Assembly (NCBI GenBank): GCA_015680685.1
Contig: MNCI01004501.1
Coordinates: forward strand, 531,979 to 595,978
DNA length: 64,000 nucleotides
Direction: 5' to 3'
Origin: Gnetum montanum
Taxonomy: Eukaryota; Streptophyta; Gnetopsida; Gnetales; Gnetaceae
Shown: positions 12,201 through 27,200 of the stretch, piece by piece
Layout of the letters: each line of letters starts with the position of its first letter
How positions within the stretch are numbered: the first letter of the stretch is position 1
The notes under the pieces: generated by a model
Told to the model about the DNA's origin: nothing
Database searches by the model: none
Seen by the model: only the letters and a program-made list of their open reading frames with translations
Translations under genes and position numbers: made by a program

Positions 12201-15200
12201 GGAAAGCAAACGTGTCACGCCTATAGGACCTCAAGTGGATGGAAGCGATGATTACAAAGCATTGGATGCAACTAGCATAGCTCAGTAGAGAACCAATGAC
12301 CGGTGCTTGGGCTGGCAGATTGCGGCTAGCATAGATGCTTCAAAGACCTCAGCTACAACTAAGAGTCTAGGGTCCAAGTCGCAATTCACCAAGATTGTGG
12401 GACGCAGTGGTTCGAGGTCGAACATGGTCAGGTAGTTGCACGATCTTGCCAATAGGGGGAGGGGGTTCCTAGTCATTAAGGGGTGTAGTCGTTAATATCG
12501 ATCCTTGGTCCTTTGGAAGAGGGGTTGAGGCTTTGGGTTGAGGGTCCTAGGGCAATCTGAAGGGGTTGTGCTATACAAGCGCATGGGTGATCACGATAAA
12601 CGTTGCAGGTGACCGCTGCATCACATGGTTAGGTTTTGCGGATTCGGGTTGGTGACCATTGTGTACATTTGTACATCTTTTTTTGGAATAAAATCTCTCA
12701 ATCATTTTCCAAAAAAAGAAAATCAATGTTATAGTATAGGAAACAGAACTTCTATCAATCTTGATTGAGTTATTGTGGTTACAATGACCTACAAACAATG
12801 TTGAGGAAGAAAGAATGAGCAAAGTAGAGTTATATGAGAAGCTTTAATCCATGCTTAAAGACCATGGTTTCCTCAACAAGGATTAACACTAAGGCACAAG
12901 TGTGAAGTTGGCCTTAAGGTCAAGAGAAAGATTAATGTTACAGTTCACAAAACACACCTATTTGTAGAGTGCTACACAAGAATTGTGATTACAATTTAGG
13001 AAATAGCATAAAAAATATTTCTTCAATAAAAATACATTCTTCATTGTCATCATTAGTACACCCCAATTCACGGAACATGTTTTTCTTAATAGAAAATTGA
13101 TATAATAAACTTCTAACGTTATATCTTTAGTTGTACATTATGTAAGATTATCTATCATCCTTGCATGTGCTACAGAACTCTATTATTAATTCTCGTAGCT
13201 CCCTTGGTACAACTCCCTGTTCAACATTTCATCAATCAGATTTGTCAACCTAGATTGGTCCTTTTTGCGGCTTATTTTGTGAATTCACAACTCACTCTAT
13301 TCTTGTCACATATTTCTTTTTGAATTGTCCTGGTATAACCTACAAGAAACTTTCAAAATATGGTCCCAAGTCTTGTATATTCTTCCACTTCTTCATTATT
13401 GACTTCATGGATTAGATATTGGATCTGCACATCTTGCTTGATTCACATGCTATCTCCATGAGTTCATATTCCTCACTCCCTTCTTTGTGAGTTCTTTTGT
13501 AGGTTTACATCTTTTCTTTTTTTCCTAAATACTCTACACTTCAAGACATCACCTCTTAAATTCCTTTGAATTGTCACAACTTTTATAAAACATTTCAACT
13601 CTCCACAACTACTTCAAGAGTTGCTTCTTAATTTGGTATGTAGTATGTGAGTTTGAAACTGATGGTTGCATTAAGTTAGACATCATATCCTAACACTTTG
13701 GAAGCTAGACTTAAACAAGAATGAAGACGCGTGAAAGAATTATTTGAAGCTGCAAATACTTTATGGTTTACCAGATAGTCTCAAGAGGTTTGTGCCTCCT
13801 TGCCTCTGTTGCTAATAAAACAGATTGTCCAGATGCTCGGACTAATTTAACAAGGAAATTAGTAAAACTTGCTATAAAAGGCATGATTTCATTGTTATTT
13901 GCTGTAACCGCAGAAGAATCGCAAAACCTGCTGTTGAAGACTTCTTTTTTTCTGACGTTTCAGCAGTTCCATATTGATTGATAAGTTAACATTTGTTTCT
14001 TTGTTGATGTATTCATTAGAGACGGTACTCTGTCCACCTGTTAGTATAATTGACAGCTAAAATTGTTCTGCGGTCTATGCTTGTAATGTTTGTTAAAGTT
14101 TCCTCGGATGCTTTGGTTTAAATTCAATTAAAGGATGTTATTTCCCTATAGATCGTTCAATATGCCTTATCTCTTTTACCATTTTAACGGACATTCATAT
14201 ACATGACTTAGTTACCATTACTTACGATCGCATGAGAGTTTATATACGAGTTTTCGATAAAAGCTTCACTATTCAAGCAGTTAATCATGATGACGGCGCT
14301 GGTGAATAGACATGGAAATTTATTCAATTGGATCCAAAACCAGCAAGTTAATTCTCCATAAAAACAGAATGCGCATTGGTACTTCTTCAATTGTTAATGG
14401 TCGAAAATGCTTAAACCATATTTTTCAATAAAAAAATCATCATCATCATCAATTAAAAGGATTTTCTTTGTCAATATTATTAGATATTTGAAGTGCAGAT
14501 ATTCCGCAAACAGCCCTCCTCTGGCAGTAGCGGTTATCTCTCAGTATTCCTTTGAAAATCAAGACCGTAGGCTTACTAATCTAATAGTAGAGCAACTAAA
14601 GGTGCTATAAACAATTTACCGTATTGAGATTGAAAGGTGTTAAAAATGTAGTGTTTGTGCAAACTCAACATCAAAGATTAACATTTGTTGTTAAAAATAT
14701 AAACTGTGTAAGGTTTGTGCAAATATAAGTAACAGTTATTAACTAATTAAAACATTACTGTTTGCTAAGAGGTGTGGCATTTCCCAAAAAGGTATACAAG
14801 TCAGCACACTCTCCAAGTAAAAATCGTATAATTCAATTCAAGGAACAATGAATTACAAACCAACCATGAGAAATTTTCTATTCATCTCTATAAGGTTCAT
14901 TGCTTTGCATGGCTTTCTCAAGTTTGTTTTCCATACTCCAACATTCTGGTTGATATTTTGTTGATTTACGTAGGGTTCCTATCATATTATGATGTTTGTC
15001 GGTTTCAGTTTATATTATGACCATGACACAAATTATGTAGTCAGTTTTATTAACCTTTAAAAGCTTTTCCATGTTTCTCGTGTTGATAAAGTATCACCAA
15101 AGTTGAAACACGTTTAACTTCCCTTTCGTAAAAAGATTGGGCAGTGCCCAATTGGGTTGTGCTCGACATTGATTGAGTAGGGGCACTCTCCAGCCAGCTG

Positions 15201-18200
15201 GTTGTGTTCTAAACACAGAGTTAATATGCTCTTCATATCTCTAACACATTCTTGCTGCACAAATTCTAGCACATCCTTCATGACTCTCTTTGAATTCCCC
15301 ACTTAACCCATCAATTCCATGACAAGTGTAGAAAAGGCAAATAGAAAATAGTTTCAAACATCCAATAGCACCCTTCTTACCAGCTCGGAACACATGTTAG
15401 ACGGTACAGTACCACTTGCATTCTGCTGCCTTTTATTGTGCAATTCCATTTCAGACCATTTCACGTTGCAACTTGCTAGGTTGGTAACTTGGGCCATTTC
15501 CAGGGCAATCCTATTTCAAGCTTATAGTCCAAAATGTTTGCAGTCCACGGTTCTTTATTTGTATCAACTTTATGATTTATCGGCATTATTCAGTTCATCA
15601 ATTCATATCCTAATACACTATTTTATACTTTATAATCTATATGCTGTCCTCTCTGTTCATCTAATATCTACTTACATGTTATAATTACCAAAAATCCACA
15701 TAACACAAGATCCCAGATGGTTTTCGACTTGCCAACTTGTTACCAATAAATTTCATACTTACTGACCCAATTCACCAACATGACAACTAGTTCAATCTGG
15801 CTTAACATATAATAATAATAATAATGTTTCAACTTTCTAACATGAGTAAATTGCATTACTAATCATATTGCCATCAATAAATGTAGGGGTCATTTACCAC
15901 ACAGGCATTACTATTTGAAGGGGCCATCAACTAAGCAGACCTGAAATGTCCTAAAGGCAGAGGCTTAATGGCCTTACGTCCATTAGTCTGCAAACAGATA
16001 TGCATACCTGAAGAGTTCCAACTGATAGTTCCGCTGCCTTCCAGAGTTCATCTGGATATTTCTGAACCACAAGTCCTCAAATTAGTATTAGCCATTTTCT
16101 TGTGTGACAATGCAGAAACAAAAATTAAAAAACTTAACACAATCTCAATTTAAAGGAATAGTATTTACATAGACATACCTTACTCCAACCTAATAGAAGA
16201 GCTGTCATCAGGTCTCCGGTACCCTGAACGAATGATGGTGTTTATGATGTTATCCGACAAAAAATATAAAGTAAATAATAATGCAACAGAACAATGGATA
16301 CAGAACAACAAAACATTAAAATATAATACATCACGAACAAAAGAAAGATCAACTTGCATCAAATCACAGCACTTTGAAACACAATAAAAGAGGCTCAGCA
16401 AAGTTCAATTCTCCATAGAGCTTATAAAAGTAATAAGTGTTTATATTATTTCTGTCAATAGATCTACATTGGTGATGTTATGCCAAGTGTAGTCACATCT
16501 GTTGGAGAGAGTGTGCAATTCCATGTCATAGTACCTTTAATTAGGTCAAATTATTATTAGTTTATGAAGTAATCAGGACCAAGGCCTTCTAATTATTTTA
16601 TTTCATATAGTTCATAAGGTCATAAGCTAAAGAAAGGATCTTTTAAATTTCTTAAATTAATTATGTTTGATGGGCAGATATATAATTAATTTGGCCCCAA
16701 ACACACAAGAAAAATCATTTTTATTACTTTAGCCTCTGGGAACAAAGTCCTCCCAAGAAGTCATATTGGCATATGCCAATTCTATAAATATGTAGGCCTT
16801 ATCTCATTGTAACAATGTTGAACAAATTTTCAGAATTGACTCATCCACCAACCCTCCCAGGACCCTGCCTTGGCAGAATGAGCATTGAGCCTCTTGGTGA
16901 TGATCCTTTTACTTGCATTTAAGCAATTTTAAATTTTCAGCACTCACAGCCGATACTCAATTACTCACAATAACTACTCCCATTCAACTCACACTACTCA
17001 CACTCTTTACTCTCATTGTACACTTAAATTACTCATAAACATTACCATTAATTCTATTTTTCTCTGCTCACAATCAACTCTCAAATCAATTACAACTGAT
17101 TCTTAGTCATTACATACCTGATTTGAATCAGAGATTTCAAGAGTCAACGCACATATATAAATTTCAAGTGGTCACAACATGGGATAATTTGTCTATTAGG
17201 AGCCACATTCTTTTCTGTTTATTTATGATTTGTCTATCACATGCAAGTTTGTCAATGGGTTGATGAAGGGTAATATGTGTAACAAATAAAAAATGAAAAT
17301 AAGAAATTGTAAATTAATAAATAATGAAAATAGAAAATACAAACTAAGAATATAAAAAAATATTAACAGTATTAAATTTCAAGTTACATACGAGTGGGAA
17401 AAGTCAAATTACATTTGATTTCAATTTCTGTTCAAAGGTGAGTAGTTTGGATTAACAAGGGCCAATGGCTGATCAGCAACATTGCTTTGAACAATGGCTG
17501 CAACAGGCTGGAATGCGATTAGGAAGGAGCTGGAGGGTAAGTTCACTACTGAAGGCCACTGCGAAGGTGGAGTTGTGGGTCATGGCAGAGGAACAGGCCA
17601 GGTGGGCTAAGGAGCTGGCTAGAAGGGACCAAGAGGACCAGGTGTCGCAGCAAGAGGAGTTGCAGTGCCAGGTAAGAGAGGAAGAAGAAAACCAGCAGAT
17701 AATTACAGAGACTGCACTTTGCAATGCACTCAAAGACAAGCTCAGGTCACAGATCAAGGAAGATCTCCATAGGGAGGAGGAAGAGCGGCTAGCCAAGGAG
17801 GATCAGGAAGAGGGCCAACGATTCAATACCTCCCTTGAGGAAGAACAAATGAAGAGAAATTAGGATGCAGTGCATGAATCCAACACCAAATGATGGCTTT
17901 GGATGGGCAAGTGTCCTTATGTTGTCATGGGAATCAACCGGAATGCATTCAAACTACCTCCAGTAGATTACATCCCGACAAGGCTAAAAACCGTATTGCA
18001 GAGGCCCAGGCTCAGAGAGAAGAGTGGTACAAGGAATTCCAAGAAGCGGCTGTCTTTGTGAAATCTGAAAGTTATCAGAACATTTTGGATATAGTCTACA
18101 TGCAAAAGAGACCACAGTGCCCGTACCAGACTTCCCCACCCGCTTTAATGATTGGTTATTTTCTGTTTAAACATGGCTTTTCTGTTAGGTATTTGGGTTT

Positions 18201-21200
18201 TTTTGCCTATGGTTTTGCGTTGGAGCTACATTCCCACAGGCCCCCATGGAGTGGACTGATTTTTGCTTTTGTTTTCTGCCCGTGAATATTCCTGAGGGTT
18301 CCCCTTCTTTTTTTTGGTTCTTGGGGGTTCTTTCCCCCCTCAGGTGTTTCTCCTAGGGGTTTCTCCTCCCCCTTTTGCAGGGGTTTCACCCCACTCTTTG
18401 TAACATTTTTGGCTTTAATATATTCCCGCCAATCAGCATCGTTGCCGATCGTTGGTGGTGGGGCATCAGACTGGCGTAACTTTCTCTCGAAAAAAAATTC
18501 TGTTCAAAGGTGGTACAATGGTAATGGTGGGAAAACAAAAGTTCAAACTGTGTGTTTAATTCCAAAATTCTATCGGCAGGAAACAAAATCAGTGGGAAAA
18601 CAAGTCTAAAAATTAAGATATTTAATTTTCTTTGAAACACAAAAATATTACAAAAGGGAAATTAACATAGTCACTTAACCATAAGCCAGAGAGATAACTA
18701 AAACTCATTTTGGACACAAAACTGTTGGAATGGGCCTTTTCTATGTTTCTAAATTCCAATCTTCCCATGTGTCTTCTATGAGACGTGTCCTGCCAATGAA
18801 CCAAGAATTTCCCTTTTCAATCTTGAACACACAGAGTCATGTGGAAATTCCTTAAATACTCAACTCGTCACCCCTTCACTATCTCAATGTTAACCGATCA
18901 CCAAGTTCCCAATCTTGTAAACTCTTCAACATTCTCAGTAATGGGTTTCAACATGCTCACATGAAAAGGATGCACTTCTGGCATATAAGAGCGTAATTGG
19001 ATTTTGCAGGCTGTTGGGTTAATACGATCCACCACCCTAAAAAGCCTGTCATACCTCGTTAAGGATTTCTTATTTGATTCCTAGAATTTCTAACTGATTC
19101 CCTTATGTGGACAAAACTGATTTCCCTAATCCATCTTCAACAACACGCAATTTCTTCTTCGTACTTTCTGATCTTTTAAGACTTTTTATTCAATTATTCA
19201 ACATGTATTATTTGAATAGCTTGTAGTAGGAAGCACAATCGACATGTTCAATTTTCAATCAAAGTAACTTTTAAAATAACAAGTGATTTTCTCTGAAGTT
19301 ATCAGGTTGACATATTACAAATCATGAATATTATTTTTTTAAAAAACTGACCGTAAAATATGCTGGAATCTTTGACATAACAATCTTGAACTGCTCAGGT
19401 TGGTTGCCCTGCAAAGATTTGCATCATTACAACAATTAAAGACCAAGAAAACTAACATGGGAAGTCATATGTAGCACTGATGGTTATTGATTGTCCTCTT
19501 CATTGATGAATGTGCAGCTACAAGAAAATCTAAGAAATAATGTCTATTCTTTTATATCCAAATTAGTCTGAGGCAAACACTCTAGATACTCTACCTTAGA
19601 TTTCTGATGACTTCCTATTAGCAATAGCTTACCATCAATGTCCATACTTGTTATGACAACCTGCAAGTCATAGGCCTCGGACTTTTATTGACAGTAAAAA
19701 ATTGTTCCAATTTTATTAATAATAAAAACATTAACATAGCTAAGGACATCACAAGGACCTGACATAAAAGAAATTCTTGAAATGGAAACAAAAACTTTTG
19801 ACTAGAATACCTTGGAAGGACCAGCAGAATGGAGACGTTTACATGCCTTTAGACCATCTTCTTCAGAAAGAATCCTGCAATATAAATAATACTAGATGAT
19901 TGCCTGAACAGATGCAAACAGGAAAATAGCATGAACCACCATTGTATCTAAATTCAGAAATATTACCCTGGATATTCATAACAAAATAATTAGGATACGT
20001 TACAGCAAATGATGACATCAAATATCACACATTTAGAATATATCCAACAATCTAGATTGAACTATTCCAAAAGTGCTAGATGGGATAGAGAAGAGCTATT
20101 TAAAAAAAACTCTAATATGGAGCACACCTATGTTTATGATCGACATTGACATACTTAAATAATAGTGTTGTAGCTCAACTGGTAACTCACTGGCTCATCA
20201 ACCATAAATTTGTAGGTTCAGCCTTCATATGCAGCATATTTCCCAATTATATGTCATAGGTGCACTGTTTCAGAGAATTAAGCTCTTTAAGATAGCATGG
20301 CCATAACTTGCAAGGGCATTCATTGCCTAGTGAACTTAATGTTGGAAAAGTGAAGACAAATACATTACTATTATTTGTTGTATTTCCTCTTATGTTTTTT
20401 AAAAGAATGTTGGATTAAAAAAGGGTGGTCACTTTGTAAAGTGATGTTTATGTGAGGATGTGTTTATCCCACATGAGTTAGGATAGGGGTTTGGGCCTAA
20501 TGTTTCCTTATAAATATTAGGCTAGGGGTAGCCTTTGTGTGTGTGTTTTTTTGATACAAAAGCATTGTATTGAGGTTTTACCTTGGAGATGTGAGTCTTG
20601 TTGATGTTGATCTGAGATCTGTTGAAGTAACAGATTGGGTGCTTGGGAAAGCTATAAGGACAACTTGTGTCCTTAAAATTTGAGAAGAATAGAAGGCAGC
20701 ATTGTCGTGGAGGTAGGGTAAAAAGGGCCTGAACTATGTATATCTCTGTGTTCTTGTGCTATTTTCTTTCACTGTTTTCATTATGTTGTTATAGCGAACG
20801 TTTGCTAAAGTTTACAGTGTTTTTAGAGTGATTTACAACATTTGTTTGATCTACTACAGCATGATATCTTCTGCCTTTAATGTTTTATTGAGATCTGCAA
20901 TGTTCTAATGATTTCTCCAGAGCTTCTTTAGCATGTTTTTAGATCTGATCTACTAATTGTTTTATTGAAACTCTTGCTTCCAATCATAACAATTGGTATT
21001 GGAGCAAGATCTAAAGAGATGAAGAGGCTGCAAACAACCAAAAGATTGGTAGGAAGGAATTGGAACATCTGGAGCATTTGATGAAAGACATTTTAGCACA
21101 AAAGAAGTGCCTAGAGGCCCTAGAACCCTCTCAACCAAAGGAAATGTCAAATATTGATTGGAGAAAGATTAAGACTATGGCGTTATCTTTCATTCATCCA

Positions 21201-24200
21201 ACCCTAAGCAATGGGATGTTGGCGTCAATTAAACCTAATATGGATCTGCATGATCTGTGGCAAAAGTTGAAGAATAGGTTTTTGATAAAGCATCAAGAGT
21301 GATTACCTTTCACATTTATCAAAGAGTTTTAAAATGCAAGAAGAGATATTATGTGTCTTTCCAAGATCATTTGGATGAGATGATGGAAAATTCGAATAAG
21401 TTGGAAAAATATAAAATTGTTATTGCAAATTTAGTTAAATCCTATGCTCTATTAGACTTTTTACTTGATTTCTAGTCTACAATTGTGACGTCTATTACTA
21501 CTTCTACGAGTGTTTCATTTATAATGTTTGAATAATTGTGTCTACCCTTCAAGATTCAAAAGGAAGAGTAGATAAGTCTTTTGGACCTAGAAATGTTCAT
21601 GTAGCAAAAGAAAGAGGGAGAAGTAGGAGACGTTTCTCACGTAGGGGGAGAAGCTGGAGCAGAGGTGTATCACGTGGCAAAACTCAAACTCAAGAGTGTT
21701 GTTTCTGTAAGAAGAAAGGTCATTTGAAGAAGGACTACTTTGCATGGGAAGCACAGAAAGATAAAAGAAGGAGAAAAAGTTGGAAGAAGGAACATCAGAG
21801 GTAAATGCAGCTGAAAAAAAAACATTAGTTTCTTGGTTCAAGGATTATATACATTGATGGTAGATTCATGTAACTCTACTGCAGTAGTTTTTGATGCAAA
21901 AAATTCTAGAGCGTGGCATAAACGTCTTGGACACATTGGTTGGTCAAGCTTAAAGGTACTTCAAAATTAGTCTCTCATCCTTGTATTTTCTTATACCCAA
22001 ACTGATTGCAAAGACTATTTAGTTGGAAAATATTGGAGATTGGTTTATTCTGACATTTGTGGTCCTATGACTCATATTTCTCTTGGCGGTTCTATTTATT
22101 TTGTGACTTTCATAGATGATTGTACAAGAAAGGTTTGGGTTTATATGCTAAAATCAAAAGATGAAGTGTTTTCAGTTTTGAAAACGTTTGTTGCAAGAGT
22201 AGAAAATGAAACAAGTCTAAAAATAAAATGTCTGCAAACTGATAATGGTGGGGAGTACAATTCCAAAGTATTTGCTAATTTCTGCAACAGCAAAGGAATT
22301 AGGCACATTCATACCCCTCCTAGTACACCACAAGAAAATGGAGTTGCTGAAAAATGCAACAGAACATTGCTAGATCATGCTAGAACAATGGTTTCAAGTG
22401 CTAGCCTACATAAGACATTTTGGAAAAAGGCAATTAAGACTACTGCATATTTAGTGAACAAATCTCCATATTCTTCAATTGATAATGTTATTCCAAAAGT
22501 TGTTTGGAGAGGTAAAGACATTTCACACAGTCATTTAAGAATTTTTGGATGCAAGGCATTTATGCATATTCCAAAGGAGAACAAAACTAAGCTACAGGAT
22601 AGGGCTAAACATTGCGTATTTGTTGGACATGGAGAAGATGACATAGGATTCAGACTTTGAGATCCTAAATTGAAACGTGCAATCAAACCAAGGGACGTTA
22701 AATTCAGAGAAAATGTGATGTTTAGTGAGCTGCAAAAGAAAGACAAAGATAGTAATGACTCAAACAGCATGAGGACTCCTAGGATTGAAGAAGTTGAAAA
22801 TGATGAAATTCATGAATTTTCCAAATATGGAAACATTGGACAACATGTTGGAATTACAGGGCAACAATCTAGAAATTTAAGACCAAAGGCAACAAGCTGA
22901 GAACTCAGGATAGCAAGGAGAAAATGGAGAATAGCAAGGAAATGAGGCACAAGATAACGGACAACAAGTTGCAGATGTGTCTCATTGGGTTAGAAGATCA
23001 ACAAGAGCTACCAAACCTCTTGACAAATACTCTCCCTTGCTAAATTATGTACTTTATAGTGATAGTGGTGAACCAGAAATAGTGGAGAAAGCCATGACAT
23101 GTGTTGATGCTGCAAAGTGGAAGGCAGCTATGAATGATGAATGGGAATCACTCCAACAAAACAAAACATGGGAGCTGGTTCAGTTGCCAAAAGGGAGAAA
23201 ACCCTTGGAGTGCAGGTGCCTATATAAAATTAAAATAGAGGCCAATGGGGAAAAATGTTTCAAGGCCAGGTTTGTGGTGAAAGGCAATGCACAAAAACTA
23301 GGTATAGACTTTCAAGAAATTTTTTCTCCAATGGTGAAACACTCTTCTATACGTTTAGTGTTATCTTTGGTTGCCTACATGGATTTAAAGCTGGAATAGC
23401 TTGACATAAAAATAGCATTCCTCCATGGAGATTTGGAGGAAGAAATATACATGAAACAACTAGAAGGATATGAAAAATAGCAAGGTTCAAGTCTGGTTTG
23501 CAAACTGAAAAAGAGCCTATACAGTTTGAAACAAGCCCCTAGGCAGTGGTATAAAAGGTTTGATACCTTCATAAAAAAGTTGACTTATCAAAGAAACAAT
23601 CTAGACCACTGTGTATATTTTTCTGGAAATGTTTCAGGTAAGTTTACATTGTTATTGCTATATGTTGATGATATGTTAATTGCTGGAAATGACATGACAG
23701 AGATAAAACACCTAAAGCTGGAAATGGGCAAAGAATTTGCCATGAAGGATTTGGGGCAGGCAAAGAAAATTCTTGGGATAAATATTTATAGAGACAGAAA
23801 AAGGAAGAAGTTGTGGCTAAGTCAAGAAGAAAAGTTTCTGAAACGTTTCAACATGGAAGATGCATAACCTATAAGTACACCTCTTTTAGCACAATTTAAT
23901 TTATCAAAGGACTGTCCAAAGTCAAAGGAGGATTTTGAAACGGTGAAGAATGTCCCCATATACTTCTGTTGTTGGGTCATTGATGTATGTCATGGTTTGT
24001 ACACATCCTGATATTGCTTATGCCGTTGGAGTAGTTAGTAGATTTATGACCAACTATGGGTGGAATCACTAGCTGGTTGTTAAATGGATTCTAAAATATT
24101 TAAGGGCACAAAAATGCATTGCTTGTGTTTTGAAGATGCTAATCTACACGTTGAAGGTTTTGTAGATGCAAACTTTGCTGTTGATCATGATACAAGATGT

Positions 24201-27200
24201 TCCAGTATAGGGCACACATTTATTTTTGGTGGTGCAACAACGATTTGGTTGTCACGTCTACAACCACTAGTAACTTTATCTACAACCAAATTAGAATATG
24301 TAGCCCTCACAAAAGCATGCAAGGAAATGTTATGGATGAAGAGATTCCTACAATCTCTTGGATTAAAACAGCAAAGGTATGTTGTGTCTTGTGACAGTTT
24401 GAGTGCAAACCATCTTGCAAAGAATTTTTCCTTTCATGCTAGGACAAAACATATATATGTTTGGTTCCACTTCATAAAAGAAATTAGCTTCATGCATGTT
24501 CAAAAGGTCCATACAAAGCTTGGTGCATGTTCAAAAGGTCCATACAAAGCTTAAGGTTGCTAATGCTTTAACAAAACCAATGATAGCTAAAGCTTAATCA
24601 AAACTGTGCATCTCTTGAAAGTTGGTTGGATTTGTCTTCAAGGGGGAGTTTGTTGAAAAAGTAAAGACAAATAAATACGTTATTATTATTTATTGTATTT
24701 CCTCTTATGTTTTTTAAAAGGATGTTGGATTTTTTAAAAAAAATTGGGGGGGTGTAAAGTGATGTTTATGTGGGTATGTGCTTTATCCCACAAGTTAGGA
24801 TTGGGGTTTGGTCCTAATGTTTCCTTATAAATAGAAGGTTGGAGGTAGCCTTTGTGTGTGTGTTTTTTGATGCGGAAGCATTGTATCAAGGTTTTACCTT
24901 GGAGACATGAATCTTGTTGATGTTGCTCTAAGATCTATTAGAGTAACAAATTTGGTGCTTGGGAAAGCTATAAGGATGACTTGTGTCCTTGAGATTTGAG
25001 AAGAATAGAAGGTAGATCAACATGTTGTGGAGGTAAGGTAAAAAGGGCCCGAACCACATAAATCTCTATGTTCTTGTGCTATTTTCTTTCATTGTCTTCA
25101 TTCTGTTGTTACAGCAAACACTTGCTGAAGTTTATAACATTTTTATAGTGATTTACAGCATTTATTTGATCTGCTACAGTGTGATATCTTCTACCTTTAA
25201 CATTTTATTCAGATATGCAGCATTTTAATAATTTCTCTAGAGCTTCTCTAGCGTGTTTTCAGATCTGATCTGCTGATTGTTTTATTGAAACTCTTGCTTC
25301 CAATCATAACACCTAATTCCCTGGTGACAATGTAATCATCACAGGAATTCCACACCTTCTACTTGTAGCAGCTTGCATTGACAAGATCAGCTCACTTTTG
25401 CAATGATAATGCAAGTGTATCCATCCCATGCAATTTTTCTTTCTTTTGGGTTGCTACCCCCCTACGTAGACGCAGGTTCGATTGTGTCAATAATAAGGAA
25501 AAGCATGCATACTCAATAAAAATATCACATTCACCCAGCCTATGTTAATATATTATTTCTTAAACATATTTAACAAGAGTAAAAAAATCCTTATGACTTT
25601 ATTATAATTTAACAACCGCTTAAATGGACACTCCATATATACGACTGTCACACATGAGTTGGCTTGATGGTTAAGACTTGTGACTTCATCATACAAGTCA
25701 CAGATAAAATCCAGTGAGTTATACTGAGATATAATGACACTGCAATAATGATAATAATAATTGTTCAAATTAAACTTGGTCTAATAGATCCCTGTGGTCT
25801 CCGCATGGCCATTATTAAAACAGTTTAATTCAGTACTTGTTGAACAATATAAGTCAGCATTTATAAAAGTAATACTTGATCCCTGTAAGAAGCTCTGCTT
25901 CAAACTGGTTTGGAGTGATCATCGAAGCCACTGGAACTACCTACAATATTTATAAGAGGAATGTAAAATATGCATTGACATTTTAAAAAAGTGAAGCTAT
26001 ACAATTAAATAAAAAATGAGATAAATATTAGTTAAAATAAGCCATAGCCCAGGTTAACATCACTGAACAGGCACATAAACTGGTACGTGAAGTACCGTAC
26101 AACCCTAACATGTAATTGCATGAGAATCAAACAAGCTAACATGTGCATTGCCTAACATATTGTTATGCATGCAACTAAAATATGTGCTTACGTTAAATAA
26201 GTATGCCAATTTAAGATAGAAAAAATACTAATTATGATCATAATCACACTATCCAAGAACCAATGCCAAAGCCCATAAAACCTTACCCAAGAATGCAAGG
26301 GTTTTTTTGATTTTTTGTAAACAATTAATAAATCATCAAAAAATCAACTTGTAATCAAACCAACATTAACAACAATCAATTCAACATAAAATGTCAGCCA
26401 TAAACATGGAAAATTATATAATGCAAACAACAGCCCATGGATCCAGCTAGAAGAGAATGCCAACACAATGATTAACATCTCTCTATATTAACTATGCACC
26501 TAAAGTGCAATACTAATGTAAAAACAACAAAAAACAGAATCATATGCATAGCCTTCTAATTCAGCAACAAGCAAATGAACTCAAAGTTTAAAAAGTCAGC
26601 AAAACAATTTTCTCAGCTGGTTAAAGAATTCAGAAAATTGAACCATTTGGCAAAAAATTTCATTAAAAAAAACTGGCAATATTAATAAATAAAAACTTTG
26701 AAAGATTTCTGATAGCAAATTATACATAGCAGAAAACAAAAGCAAAGAAATAATAATAATAACGTAGATATAATAACAAGTGTACAAGTATTAAAACATG
26801 GCATTTCATTGAAATTCCTGTAACTCTCTACTATCAATGTGTTCAACATTATACAAAAAACTGGCGTGTTCTATTGTAGCATAATGTTTGTAATTTTATG
26901 CTGGTTTTTAAATGTAATATATATGTTTTTACAAAGCATTACATTTTGTACAGCTCTTATCATTAGCTATGTATATATGCAAGCACTCTCAACTTAATCC
27001 AAACTACTAATATTAATAGAATAATAAAATACAAAACAATATAATCAATTTGTGCTTTTATAATTTTATTAGTTTTGGATTAGTTTGGCTGGTATTTTTG
27101 TTGTCTCAAAGCCTAAAATCAAATTTATTTTACAACCTAGTGTGAATTATTCAAAACATTGGGTAAAAAATTGTCTTTTTGAAATATATAAAAATCAATT

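Larger units (their letters stand above)
7572..12718 (+). mobile_element. LINE C, nearly full length, decayed
   Basis: A plus-strand LINE with ORF1 C-terminal remnants (to about 8270), an ORF2 from 8328 and a 3' UTR ending in a tail ccaaaaaaa near 12718. The tail resembles those of LINEs E and F (gtacat, T-rich stretch, taataaaat-like, cc/ctN plus A run). The 5' boundary is uncertain: comparison with E and H suggests about 1.5 kb should precede the endonuclease start, so ORF1 is shortened. ORF2 is broken by many stops, mostly TAG, and at least one frameshift near 9805. Confidence 0.8.
20340..25311 (+). mobile_element. Copia-1, complete LTR retrotransposon, decayed
   Basis: Two LTRs (20340-20991 and 24651-25311) start TGTTG and end ATAACA. 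A primer-binding site attggtattggagc follows the 5' LTR, and a polypurine tract aagggggagt precedes the 3' LTR. The flanks are cttaa (20335-20339) and cctaa (25312-25316), a 5-bp target-site duplication with one transition. The LTRs differ by many substitutions and indels, so the insertion is old. Domain order: gag, zinc knuckle, integrase, RT, RNase H. This order, and RT motifs such as [11 protein letters not shown], fit Ty1/Copia of the Tork/Tnt1 type. It lies in intron 6, antisense to the kinase. Confidence 0.93.

Noticed and set aside
7374-12733. 8-bp atgttata repeat as target-site duplication of LINE C
   Set aside because: Too short given the length searched, and it would put unrelated AT-rich sequence inside the element.
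15640-15800. Duplicate copy of exon 12
   Set aside because: Intron blocks near 15825 resemble those near exon 12, but no exon-like coding is present here.
19633-19660. 28-bp microexon version of kinase exon 8
   Set aside because: The internal GTAAGC looks like a donor, but reading on to 19595 restores the conserved LLLIGSHQK segment in frame.
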